Below are positions 1 through 5,758 of a stretch of DNA of 10,404 bases, piece after piece. Position 1 is the first letter of the stretch. Each line of letters starts with the position of its first letter. The notes beneath the pieces were generated by a model. It did not search any database. It saw only the letters and a program-made list of their open reading frames with translations, and had not been told where the DNA came from. Made by a program: the position numbers and the translations under genes. Source of the DNA: Dehalococcoidia bacterium SM23_28_2 (lineage in GTDB: Bacteria > Chloroflexota > Dehalococcoidia > SM23-28-2); NCBI GenBank assembly GCA_001303545.1, contig LJUA01000052.1, forward strand, positions 1-10,404. Direction: 5' to 3'.

Positions 1-162
1 GGCCTGCGGCGGATGTTCCTTCACACCCTCGACTGGAACGTGCGCGCTCAGCGTTGCTTCCAGAAGGCGGGTTTCGTCCCTCGCGGCCTGGTGCGGCGCG
101 ACGGCCGCAACTTCCTGCTGATGGAAACACTGCGGCAGCCGGAGCGGGTGGCAGGTCGGTAG
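1..162 (+). CDS. GNAT-family N-acetyltransferase, C-terminal fragment
   Basis: The first 53 complete codons read in frame 1 to a TAG stop at 160-162; the start lies outside the window. The visible part carries the usual end of a GNAT fold: an Asn followed by R-A-Q-R-C-F-Q-K-A-G-F (the helix and 'GF' turn that contact acetyl-CoA), then a short loop V-R-R-D-G-R and a final strand F-L-L-M-E. GNAT enzymes move an acetyl group from acetyl-CoA to an amine. The substrate cannot be told from this fragment, and many such proteins acetylate ribosomal protein termini, small amines or antibiotics. The gene runs towards the minus-strand acyl-CoA operon and is separated from it by a short hairpin. Family call is fairly sure, function is not. 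Confidence 0.72.
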   Translation, partial: GLRRMFLHTLDWNVRAQRCFQKAGFVPRGLVRRDGRNFLLMETLRQPERVAGR

Positions 163-171
163 GAAGAACAC

Positions 172-206
172 AGGCGGACAGCGGGACGGGATTATCGTCC
201 GCCTTT
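172..206. terminator. Hairpin between convergent genes, possible weak bidirectional terminator
   Basis: The arms AGGCGGAC (172-179) and GTCCGCCT (197-204) are perfect inverted repeats of 8 bp around a 17-nt loop. An alternative inner pairing is GGACG (184-188) with CGTCC (196-200). On the plus strand the stem is followed by TTTGCATTCT, so the T tract is poor; on the minus strand it is poorer still. The position is right: 10 bp after the acetyltransferase stop and just beyond the ancestral stop of the SDR gene coming the other way. Its role as a terminator is an inference from position and stem. Confidence 0.45.
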
Positions 207-222
207 GCATTCTCTGTGTGTG

Positions 223-366
223 CTAACCCTGCTCCTTGGGTTTGACCGGACGGCCGGGAAGGTCCAGATCATCTGGCGGCGCGGCGGGGTTGGCGATGTC
301 GTACACCAACTGCGTTGGTACGACTTGGGCAAGCTCCTCCAGTGTCCACTTACCGTCCTTGATGAT
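223..366 (-). pseudogene. Out-of-frame C-terminal tail of the terminal SDR gene
   Basis: Reading the minus strand from 366 down to a TAG at 223-225 gives a 47-residue tail that the current reading frame of the SDR gene (350-1204) no longer reaches. It matches the tail of the neighbouring paralog: it has W-T-L-E-E-L-A-Q-V-V-P where the paralog has W-T-T-D-E-L-I-E-M-V-P, then N-P-A-A-P-P-D-D against N-P-A-P-P-P-E-D, then P-G-R-P in both. Removing one copy of the 13-bp repeat at 366-391 joins this tail to the SDR body and gives a 322-residue protein, close to the 311 of the paralog. It is therefore a displaced exon-like remnant of the same gene, not a separate gene; it has no start codon or ribosome binding site of its own. 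Confidence 0.85.
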
Positions 367-1204
367 GCTGTGGACCGGTGCTGTGGACCGGCGTTTCGGT
401 GGCGGCCAGTGCTATTTTGCCGCCGCTCACGTGGAAGATCTGGCCGTTGATGTTCCAGGCGTGGTCGGTGCACAGATAGACGACCATAGGGGCTATGTGC
501 TCGGGCGCCATCGCCTCCACGACGCCTGCCGATCGAAGGTCGGTTTGAGCGACGCCGCTCTGAGCGCGAACGGCTACCGCTGCATCGGGCACGGTGGCCG
601 TCATGCGAGTGATAGCCGTTGGAGCGATGCAGTTGCAGGTCACACCATAGCGGCCGAGGTCGCGGGCCACCACGCGGGTGAACCCGGCGATGCCTGCTTT
701 GGCTGCGCCATAGTTGGCCTGGCCGGTGTTGCCTCTCAGGCCGGAGATAGAGGAGAAGTTGACAATGCGGCCGTAGCGCTGCTGGCGCATGAGCACCGAG
801 GCCGGCTTGATGGTGCAGTAATGGCCCTTAAGGTGGACAGAGATGACGGCGTCCCACTCCTCCTCGGTCATGTTGAAGACCATGCGATCGCGGAGGATGC
901 CGGCGACGTTGATCAGGCAGTCGAGGCGACCGAAGTTGTCCACACAGGACTTGATCATGTTCTCGCCGCCCTCGACGGTGGCTACCGTGTCATAGTTGGG
1001 GATGGCGGTGCCTCCCTGGCTGCAGATAGCCTCTACTACCTCGTCAGCGGGCCCTTTGTCGGAGCCGGTGCCGTCTGTGGCCACTCCGGGGTCGTTGACC
1101 ACCACCTTGGCGCCTTCAGTCGCCAGGGCAATGGCTATGCTCCGACCGATGCCTCGACCGGCGCCGGTCACCACAGCATTTCTGTTCTTGAGCAAGTCTG
1201 CCAT
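350..1204 (-). CDS. SDR-family (3R)-hydroxyacyl-CoA dehydrogenase-like protein, frameshifted at its C-terminus
   Basis: The 284-residue product is an NAD(P)-dependent short-chain dehydrogenase. It shows the Rossmann glycine motif T-G-A-G-R-G-I-G (13-20), N-V-A-G at 99-102 in place of the usual NNAG, and the catalytic set S152, Y165 and K169 (SSIS and YGAAK). VVVND (34-38), the G-G-T-A-x-x-N-Y stretch, AGILRDR and VHLKG resemble the (3R)-hydroxyacyl-CoA dehydrogenase domain of peroxisomal MFE-2, which oxidises 3-hydroxyacyl-CoA to 3-ketoacyl-CoA. It is the last gene of the operon, 20 bp after its paralog (1225-2160), with which it shares most residues. The 13-bp duplication replaces the last 47 residues with nine unrelated ones (from residue 276), ending at TAA. 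The catalytic core is intact, so activity may remain. The start follows the paralog alignment; its Shine-Dalgarno sequence is weak. Confidence 0.87.
   Translation of the reverse strand: MADLLKNRNAVVTGAGRGIGRSIAIALATEGAKVVVNDPGVATDGTGSDKGPADEVVEAICSQGGTAIPNYDTVATVEGGENMIKSCVDNFGRLDCLINVAGILRDRMVFNMTEEEWDAVISVHLKGHYCTIKPASVLMRQQRYGRIVNFSSISGLRGNTGQANYGAAKAGIAGFTRVVARDLGRYGVTCNCIAPTAITRMTATVPDAAVAVRAQSGVAQTDLRSAGVVEAMAPEHIAPMVVYLCTDHAWNINGQIFHVSGGKIALAATETPVHSTGPQHHQGR
366..391. repeat. Perfect 13-bp tandem duplication inside the SDR gene
   Basis: TGCTGTGGACCGG occurs at 366-378 and again directly at 379-391 with no mismatch. Since 13 is not a multiple of three, the extra copy shifts the frame of the minus-strand SDR gene. 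The paralogous gene has exactly the spacing expected with a single copy (11 residues from the shared Pro to the shared Trp), so the second copy is the derived state. It could be a replication-slippage mutation, a reversible slippage site, or an assembly error. Confidence 0.93.
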
Positions 1205-1224
1205 GCTAAATCGGCTCTCTTTCC

Positions 1225-2160
1225 CTAGGAGGCTGGCTGGGCCTCTCCCGCTGGCCGGCCGGGTACCTCAATATCTTCGGGGGGTGGCGCGGGATTGGTG
1301 ATGCCCTCCATCATCTGGGGCACCATCTCTATCAGCTCGTCCGTGGTCCACATCTCCTGCTTGAAGATGGTCCGCTGTGGTAGGGGATGGGCGAGGATCG
1401 CCACTGTGCCCCCGTAGACGAGGAAGATCTGGCCGTTGATGTTCCAGGCTTGGTCAGTGGCCAGATAGCAGGTCATAGGGGCGATGTGGTCGGGCGGCCA
1501 TGCTTCTATCCCGCGGCCGACAACGCGATCTTGCGAGGGCCCTTTCGGTAGATCGCCTGTCATCCTGGTCAGGGCGCGGGGGGCGATGCAGTTGCAGGTT
1601 ACGCCATAGCGGCCGAGGTCACGGGCCACCACGCGGGTGAACCCGGCAGTGCCTGACTTGGCGGCGCCGTAGTTGGCCTGGCCGGCGTTGCCCCACAGGC
1701 CGGAGATGGAGGAGAAGTTGATAATGCGGCCGTAGCGCTGTTTACGCATAAGGGCGGCTGCCGGCTTGGTGCAGGCGAAGTGGCCCTTGAGATGCACGGC
1801 GATGACGGTGTCCCACTCCTCCTCGGTCATGTTGAAGATCATGCGGTCGCGGAGGACGCCGGCGACGTTGATCAGGCAGTCGAGGCGGCCGAAGTTGTCC
1901 AGGGCGGTCTGGATGATATTCTCGCCGCCCTGCATGGAGGCCACGCTCTCGTAATTGGCGACGGCAGTGCCGCCGTGGCCTCGGATGGCTTCCACCACCT
2001 CGTCGGCGGGGGCCTTATCGCTGCCGCTGCCGTCGACGGCCACGCCAGCGTCGTTCACAACCACCTTGGCCCCTTCCTCCGCCGCTAGCTCGGCCACGCC
2101 GCGACCTATGCCGCGACCGGCACCCGTAACGATTATGACTTTTCCCTCTAGCATGCCCAT
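1225..2160 (-). CDS. SDR-family (3R)-hydroxyacyl-CoA dehydrogenase-like protein, intact paralog
   Basis: A complete 311-residue short-chain dehydrogenase. The cofactor motif T-G-A-G-R-G-I-G is at 12-19 and the catalytic Ser, Tyr and Lys are S151, Y164 and K168. Like its neighbour it has N-D after the second strand, A-G-V-L-R-D-R after the N-V-A-G turn, and V-H-L-K-G in the helix where classical SDRs have Asn, all features of the MFE-2 type of (3R)-hydroxyacyl-CoA dehydrogenase. After the Rossmann fold comes a tail of about 50 residues ending in a Pro-rich segment (N-P-A-P-P-P-E-D, P-G-R-P). It lies 12 bp after the MaoC-like gene, whose stop overlaps its Shine-Dalgarno (TAGGTAG). The first ATG is 10 nt from AGGT, which favours it over the ATG two codons later. 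Likely role: NAD-linked oxidation of 3-hydroxyacyl-CoA, with the hotdog pair as hydratase; exact substrate unknown. Confidence 0.88.
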   Translation of the reverse strand: MGMLEGKVIIVTGAGRGIGRGVAELAAEEGAKVVVNDAGVAVDGSGSDKAPADEVVEAIRGHGGTAVANYESVASMQGGENIIQTALDNFGRLDCLINVAGVLRDRMIFNMTEEEWDTVIAVHLKGHFACTKPAAALMRKQRYGRIINFSSISGLWGNAGQANYGAAKSGTAGFTRVVARDLGRYGVTCNCIAPRALTRMTGDLPKGPSQDRVVGRGIEAWPPDHIAPMTCYLATDQAWNINGQIFLVYGGTVAILAHPLPQRTIFKQEMWTTDELIEMVPQMMEGITNPAPPPEDIEVPGRPAGEAQPAS

Positions 2161-2172
2161 CTGCTATTCTAC

Positions 2173-2607
2173 CTACTGTCCTCGCGAGGGCAGGGATACC
2201 ACGCCGGTGCCCGGCGTCGTCTTCTGTCCCTTCGGGTCCTCGGTCCAGACCTCCAGTTCAACGATGTTCTCGCCGTCCTGTTGGTACTTCTTGGTGACGC
2301 GGCCGTGGCAGGTGACATCCTCATTGACCATATCCATGCCGCGATACTGACAGGCCACCCGCTTGACCCGGCCTTGGTCGCTCACCCACTCGTGGAGCAT
2401 GCGGCCCAGCAGGGCGTGTTTGAGGGCGCCGTGGACGATGCGGTCGGGCAGCTTATTGCCCTGGGCGAAGTCCTTGTCGTAGTGGATCTGGTAGAAGTCG
2501 CCGGATCCTGCTGCCCACATCACCAGGCGCTGGGAATCGCAGTTCTGGCGGAGGGTCGGTATCTCCTGGCCCTCCTGAACGTCTTCGAAGTAGACCTGCT
2601 CACTCAT
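2173..2607 (-). CDS. MaoC-like hotdog hydratase, catalytic half
   Basis: A 144-residue single hotdog protein of the MaoC / R-specific enoyl-CoA hydratase group. The hydratase-2 signature is present as S-G-D-F-Y-Q-I-H-Y-D, giving the Asp/His dyad D37 and H42, followed by I-V-H-G (57-60) at the start of the next helix. These residues add water to a trans-2-enoyl-CoA to give (3R)-hydroxyacyl-CoA, or do the reverse. The gene follows the other hotdog gene by 11 bp and its Shine-Dalgarno AGGAGG (2615-2620 on the minus strand) overlaps that gene's TAG stop, so the two are probably translated together. Single-domain MaoC proteins often pair with a non-catalytic hotdog partner, as in the HadAB and ChsH1/ChsH2 enzymes; the neighbour has the look of that partner. 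Chain-length or substrate preference cannot be read from the sequence. Confidence 0.86.
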   Translation of the reverse strand: MSEQVYFEDVQEGQEIPTLRQNCDSQRLVMWAAGSGDFYQIHYDKDFAQGNKLPDRIVHGALKHALLGRMLHEWVSDQGRVKRVACQYRGMDMVNEDVTCHGRVTKKYQQDGENIVELEVWTEDPKGQKTTPGTGVVSLPSRGQ

Positions 2608-2618
2608 GCTCTCTCCTC

Positions 2619-3092
2619 CTAGTAGTGGATGAGGGTGCCGCGGAACCTGGCGACCACTCGGCCCTCTTGGTTCTTGCAGGTGGTCTCGTTGATGATGAAC
2701 AGCATGGTACCCATGGCCCCTTTACGCTCTACGATGTCGGCGATCTTGGTGGTGGAAGTGAGAACGTCGCCGGCGCAGATCGGCTCATAGTACTCGATGT
2801 CGGTGCCGCCGTTGAGGACGCGCTTGAAAGGGGTTTCGAAGGGCGCCACATAGGTCGGCCGGAAGGACGCATCCGGCCTGAAGATGGGATGACCCAAGAA
2901 GCCCATGGGGGCCAGCAGGCTGCGATAGCCTTTGCTCTTGGCGTACTCCTCGTCGTAGTAGATTAGGTCCGTATAGCCCACGGCGCGGGCGAACATGCGA
3001 ACGGCCGTCTTGTCGACCTCAAGGGTGGCAGGTTTCGATTCCTTGCCTATGGCTGCTCGCATCTCATCGGTTATTACCGAGGCCTCAGCCAT
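2619..3092 (-). CDS. MaoC N-terminal-type (FAS1-like dehydratase) hotdog protein, non-catalytic half
   Basis: A 157-residue protein with the features of the MaoC_dehydrat_N / FAS1-like dehydratase domain: an A-V-G-Y-T-D helix cap near 37-42, L-A-P-M-G-F (60-65), and the G-G-T-D-I-E-Y-Y-E-P-I-C-A-G-D-V-L stretch (95-111) typical of the second strand region. Where catalytic MaoC domains have G-D-x-N-P-I-H, this protein has G-Y-T-D-L-I-Y-Y-D, with no dyad His in place, so it probably supplies the acyl-CoA tunnel rather than the active residues. It is the first gene of the operon: promoter at 3136-3164 and a strong Shine-Dalgarno AGGAGGT (3099-3105) 6 nt from the ATG. I infer a heteromeric hydratase with the following gene product. 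Family call is solid, partnership is inference. Confidence 0.85.
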   Translation of the reverse strand: MAEASVITDEMRAAIGKESKPATLEVDKTAVRMFARAVGYTDLIYYDEEYAKSKGYRSLLAPMGFLGHPIFRPDASFRPTYVAPFETPFKRVLNGGTDIEYYEPICAGDVLTSTTKIADIVERKGAMGTMLFIINETTCKNQEGRVVARFRGTLIHY

Positions 3093-3135
3093 CTCTCTAC
3101 CTCCTCGGGCGGGATTTCAATCTGGTGCCTAGGGG

Positions 3136-3164
3136 AACATAACTCAGGCAACATTGAGTGTCAA
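3136..3164 (-). promoter_or_regulatory. Sigma70-like promoter of the hotdog/SDR operon
   Basis: On the minus strand TTGACA (3159-3164, perfect -35) is followed by a 17-bp spacer and TATGTT (3136-3141, 4 of 6 for the -10). Transcription would start near 3129, leaving a leader of roughly 35 nt before the ATG at 3092. It lies in the only sizeable gap (93 bp) between the PHP gene and the hotdog genes, so the four acyl-CoA genes can be expressed apart from the PHP/aminotransferase pair. No terminator is visible after the PHP gene, so read-through is also possible. Confidence 0.6.
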
Positions 3165-3185
3165 CGGACGGAGCGGAGGCCATGG

Positions 3186-3842
3186 CTACTCTCCACCTTG
3201 GCTCTTCGCTCTCAGGTTCAGGGCGTGAAAGCGACCGGCCTTGAGTTCCCGCACCAGGTCTTGCACATCGGCGATGGGACGCTGGAAGCGGGTGGCGCAG
3301 GTGCCGATGTCGTTGGCATCGTGGGCATCGCTGCCGGCGACGGCCGGTAGGCCCAGGCGAGCACATAGCTGCCAGGAGAAGAGGTTCTCGTCCTGGGTGG
3401 CGCGACCGTTGACGGCTTCCAGAGCGCACACGTACTGGAAGGCTGGGGTGATCGCCGCTCGCTCCAGGGCCATTGTCAAGAAGTCATCGTCCATGTGAAG
3501 CAGGGGTGCGAGTCGTCGATAGGGGTGAGGAGCGACCATCACGCCGCCGGCCTTGGCCACGAGCTGGGCCAGTTCTGCCAGCCGCCGCTTGCCGGGCACG
3601 TAGCGGTCGAGGCCGAAGACGAGGATGTGCCCGTCCTCGGTGTCCGCCTCGACGCCAGGGATGACCAGGAAGTTGTGCCGCTTGGCCAGCTCTCGGACCT
3701 TGGGGGGCTCCCACAAGAGGTCGTGTTCGGTGACGCAGACTCCGTCCAGGCCCACGGCCTTCGCCCTCTCGATGAGCTCATCGGGGGAAAGGAAGCTATC
3801 GTTGGAGAGGGGGAAGGTGTGGCAATGGAGATCGATGAGCAC
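3186..3842 (-). CDS. PHP-domain metal-dependent phosphoesterase
   Basis: A 218-residue protein that is essentially one PHP domain. The metal ligands expected for the family are all visible: H6-x-H8 near the N-terminus, the T-E-H-D block (38-41), E65 in G-V-E, H72, H106 in A-P-H-P, E142, and D172-x-H174 in G-S-D-A-H. PHP proteins are trinuclear metal phosphoesterases; stand-alone members cleave small phosphorylated compounds such as histidinol phosphate or nucleotide 5'- or 3',5'-phosphates. At this length, without extra domains, it matches the small PHP hydrolases rather than polymerase-associated ones. The start is GTG, placed directly before the L-I-D-L-H-C-H strand, with GGGAG about 9 nt upstream. 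It begins 5 bp after the aminotransferase stop, so both are probably on one transcript. Substrate unknown. Confidence 0.85.
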   Translation of the reverse strand: MLIDLHCHTFPLSNDSFLSPDELIERAKAVGLDGVCVTEHDLLWEPPKVRELAKRHNFLVIPGVEADTEDGHILVFGLDRYVPGKRRLAELAQLVAKAGGVMVAPHPYRRLAPLLHMDDDFLTMALERAAITPAFQYVCALEAVNGRATQDENLFSWQLCARLGLPAVAGSDAHDANDIGTCATRFQRPIADVQDLVRELKAGRFHALNLRAKSQGGE

Positions 3843-3847
3843 TCGCT

Positions 3848-5098
3848 TTAGCTCCCGAAGCGCTCCTTGACGATTTTGAAGGCGACATCAGTCACCGTCA
3901 GGGCTTCGTCGATGTCGGCCTCCGTGTGGGCCGCCGATAGGAACCAGTTGTGGATAGGATGTAGAAACACCCCTCGTCGACAGCACTCGCCGCAGAACAG
4001 CCGACTGCGCTCAAAGCTTCCCTGATCGGCATCGAAGGTCATGAAGGGGATCGCTGGCGGCCCTGTCTGGTTGATGGCCAGGCCTAGCGAGCGGGCCTGC
4101 TGGTCCAGCCCCTGGCGGAAGCGGGTGCCCATCGCTTCCATCTGCTTGATGCCTCCCTCTTCGCGCAGGGTGTTGATGGTGGCGATGGCGGCGGCCATCG
4201 GCACTGTGGCCGTCCAGAAGGTGCCGGTGAAGAAGACGCCCAGGGCTGCTTGGCGCAGTTCTTCGCGGCCGAGGCCTGCTGCCAGGGCGTAGCCGTTAGC
4301 GATAGCCTTGCAGTAGCAGATCAAGTCCGGTCGGAGGCCGAGGACCTCGCCCGAGCCACCGAGGTGAAGGCGGAAGCCACCCCGTATGTCGTCGAGGACG
4401 AGGACAATGCCCTCTTCGTCACAGATCTTCCGCACGCCCTGGTGGAAACCGGGGGCGGGCATCTCCTCGTCATGAAATGGGTCGTGTCGGAAGGGGCAAA
4501 GGATAAGACCAGCGATGTCCCCTTGGTTCTCGGCCACTACCCGCCGCAGATCGTCGAGGTCGTTGTAGCCAAAAGTGAGGACGTTCGCCCGGTCAGCATC
4601 GGTGATTCCGGTGGGGATTGGTGAGCACCAGGGGTGGGCGCCGTGGTAGGCGCCAGCGGCCATGATCACCTTGTTGCGACGCGTGTGGGCACGGGCAACG
4701 GCAAGCGACCAGCTTGTCACGTCTGAGCCATTCTTGGCGAATACCACCCAGTCGGCGGCAGGCGTGATATCGACGAGCAGCTCGGCCAGCTCTACCCAGA
4801 CCTCGCCGGGCAGATTGTACGAGTCGCCCCGGCTGCGCTCGGCGGCTGCCGCCTCCTCCACCCGCGGGTGTTTGTGGCCCAGGACAATGGGCCCGTAGGA
4901 GCACATGAAGTCGATGTACTGGTTGCCGTCCACATCCCAGATGCGACAGCCCTCGCCGCGGGCCATGAAGCTCGGATAGGCACCGGGAACGAGCAATACT
5001 GGGCTCTTGTGGCCATAGATCCCGCCGGGGATCACGTTACGGGCACGAGCCATCAGCGCCTCGCTGCGATCGAACTTGTAGAGATCATCAGAGGGCAT
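3848..5098 (-). CDS. Class III PLP-dependent aminotransferase (glutamate-1-semialdehyde aminomutase-like)
   Basis: With the ATG at 5098 the product has 416 residues, the normal size for fold-type I class III aminotransferases. Numbering from the GTG at 5104, it shows P-G-G (26-28), G-H-K-H-P (76-80), the phosphate-binding K-N-G-S-D (124-128), Y-H-G (153-155), L-D-D-I-R-G-G-F-R (237-245) with D238 expected to bind the PLP ring nitrogen, and the PLP lysine K266 in Y-C-K-A-I-A-N-G. GSA aminomutases usually have D-E-V-x-T-G-F-R and N-S-G-T-E-A, so this is a related aminotransferase with another or unknown amino substrate, not a safe hemL. The GTG six bases upstream is only 1 nt from the GGAGGT Shine-Dalgarno, whereas the ATG is 7 nt away, so the ATG is the better start. 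It probably forms a two-gene unit with the PHP gene. Confidence 0.86.
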   Translation of the reverse strand: MPSDDLYKFDRSEALMARARNVIPGGIYGHKSPVLLVPGAYPSFMARGEGCRIWDVDGNQYIDFMCSYGPIVLGHKHPRVEEAAAAERSRGDSYNLPGEVWVELAELLVDITPAADWVVFAKNGSDVTSWSLAVARAHTRRNKVIMAAGAYHGAHPWCSPIPTGITDADRANVLTFGYNDLDDLRRVVAENQGDIAGLILCPFRHDPFHDEEMPAPGFHQGVRKICDEEGIVLVLDDIRGGFRLHLGGSGEVLGLRPDLICYCKAIANGYALAAGLGREELRQAALGVFFTGTFWTATVPMAAAIATINTLREEGGIKQMEAMGTRFRQGLDQQARSLGLAINQTGPPAIPFMTFDADQGSFERSRLFCGECCRRGVFLHPIHNWFLSAAHTEADIDEALTVTDVAFKIVKERFGS

Positions 5099-5105
5099 CG
5101 TCACT

Positions 5106-5111
5106 ACCTCC
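5106..5111 (-). promoter_or_regulatory. Shine-Dalgarno site that decides the aminotransferase start
   Basis: GGAGGT on the minus strand lies 7 nt before ATG (5096-5098) and only 1 nt before the in-frame GTG (5102-5104). The normal spacing of 5-9 nt selects the ATG. Confidence 0.75.
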
Positions 5112-5230
5112 GTCGAGCCGATAGGCGATATGTCTGCCAGGTAGGGGGCACATGTGTCTTGTCGGTCACCGCAGCCATCGCCGCGTTCGCTTGGCGACCT
5201 CCGCTAGGGTGCCCGAAGGAAGGCTCTCAA

Positions 5231-5259
5231 ATAATGGATCACGCTGGGGACTGTGTCAA
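5231..5259 (-). promoter_or_regulatory. Sigma70-like promoter of the aminotransferase/PHP genes
   Basis: The minus strand carries TTGACA (5254-5259, perfect -35), a 17-bp spacer and CATTAT (5231-5236, 4 of 6 for the -10). The start of transcription would be near 5224, giving a leader of about 125 nt before the ATG at 5098. This leader holds a possible 24-codon reading frame (see findings). The promoter diverges from that of the nuo operon, with 31 bp between the two -35 boxes. Confidence 0.58.
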
Positions 5260-5290
5260 ACCGCCGCCGCTGCTGCCGCAAGGATGGCGG

Positions 5291-5319
5291 TTGTTGGTAC
5301 CTATGCCCTATGCTATACT
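5291..5319 (+). promoter_or_regulatory. Extended -10 promoter of the nuo operon, with a 7-bp repeat in its spacer
   Basis: TTGTTG (5291-5296, 3 of 6 for the -35), a 17-bp spacer and TATACT (5314-5319, 5 of 6) preceded by TG at 5311-5312, which makes an extended -10 element. The spacer contains CCTATGC twice in direct tandem (5300-5306 and 5307-5313), abutting the -10. Transcription would start near 5326, leaving a 35-nt leader before nuoA. No other promoter-like pair is needed to explain the operon. Confidence 0.6.
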
Positions 5320-5360
5320 ACCGCCAACCTAAGCGAAGAATTTCACAAATAGGGTAGGGG

Positions 5361-5732
5361 ATGCTTTCCGACTACGGACAGGTAGGTGTTCTTCTGGCGG
5401 TTGCCATCGCCTTTCCTGTGGCTGCTATCTTGACCTCCTGGTTGTTGGGGCGCCTACGTATCCGCGTCGACAAGCCCAACCCGATCAAGGAAGATACTTA
5501 CGAGTGCGGCGTTACCACCGAGGGTAGCGCCTGGGTGCAGTTCAACTTCCGCTACTACTTCTTCGCCCTCCTGTTCGTCATCTTCGATGTGGAGGCCGTC
5601 TTCCTCTATCCCTGGGCGGTGGCCTTTGACAAGGTGGCCGTTTACGGTTTTGTGGAGGTGGTCACCTTCGTCATCATCTTGACCATTGGCCTGGCCTACG
5701 CCTGGCGGAAGAGGGCGCTGGAGTGGCTGTGA
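5361..5732 (+). CDS. nuoA: NADH-quinone oxidoreductase subunit A
   Basis: A 123-residue membrane protein with three predicted transmembrane helices (about 8-30, 65-88 and 93-115). The loop after the first helix carries T-Y-E-C-G (46-50), whose Cys is near the quinone entry site, and the second helix has the signature F-D-V-E-A-V-F-L-Y-P-W (75-85). NuoA lies next to NuoH at the joint of the membrane and peripheral arms of complex I. The ATG follows TAGGGTAGGGG, an unusual purine-rich site in which AGGG is 6 nt from the start. It is the first gene of the operon, 42 bp after the predicted -10 box. In most operons the next gene would be nuoB; here nuoC comes instead. Confidence 0.95.
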   Translation: MLSDYGQVGVLLAVAIAFPVAAILTSWLLGRLRIRVDKPNPIKEDTYECGVTTEGSAWVQFNFRYYFFALLFVIFDVEAVFLYPWAVAFDKVAVYGFVEVVTFVIILTIGLAYAWRKRALEWL

Positions 5733-5758
5733 GGATGGCAAGCGCTGGCTAGTGAGAG

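Noticed and set aside
192..473. A 93-codon minus-strand frame covering the end of the SDR gene
   Set aside because: It is the third frame, not the one that carries the conserved tail, and its Arg/Ser-rich translation matches nothing in the paralog.
236..1228. A 330-codon open frame on the plus strand opposite the terminal SDR gene
   Set aside because: Its protein has no recognisable motif, and the opposite strand encodes a clear SDR with catalytic residues. High GC content creates long antisense frames; similar ones lie opposite the other SDR, nuoD (6213-7241), nuoA/nuoC (5696-6343) and nuoL (9692-10354).
5102..5104. GTG as the start of the aminotransferase
   Set aside because: Only 1 nt from the Shine-Dalgarno; the ATG two codons later has a 7-nt spacing.
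5261..5290. GC-rich CCGCCGCCG...GGCGG stretch as a terminator or hairpin
   Set aside because: The pairing is only about five base pairs with a large loop and no T tract, and it overlaps promoter elements.
5734..5751. A five-codon ATG-to-TAG mini frame between nuoA and nuoC
   Set aside because: Too short to judge, with no sign of function; it is what chance gives in a GC-rich gap.
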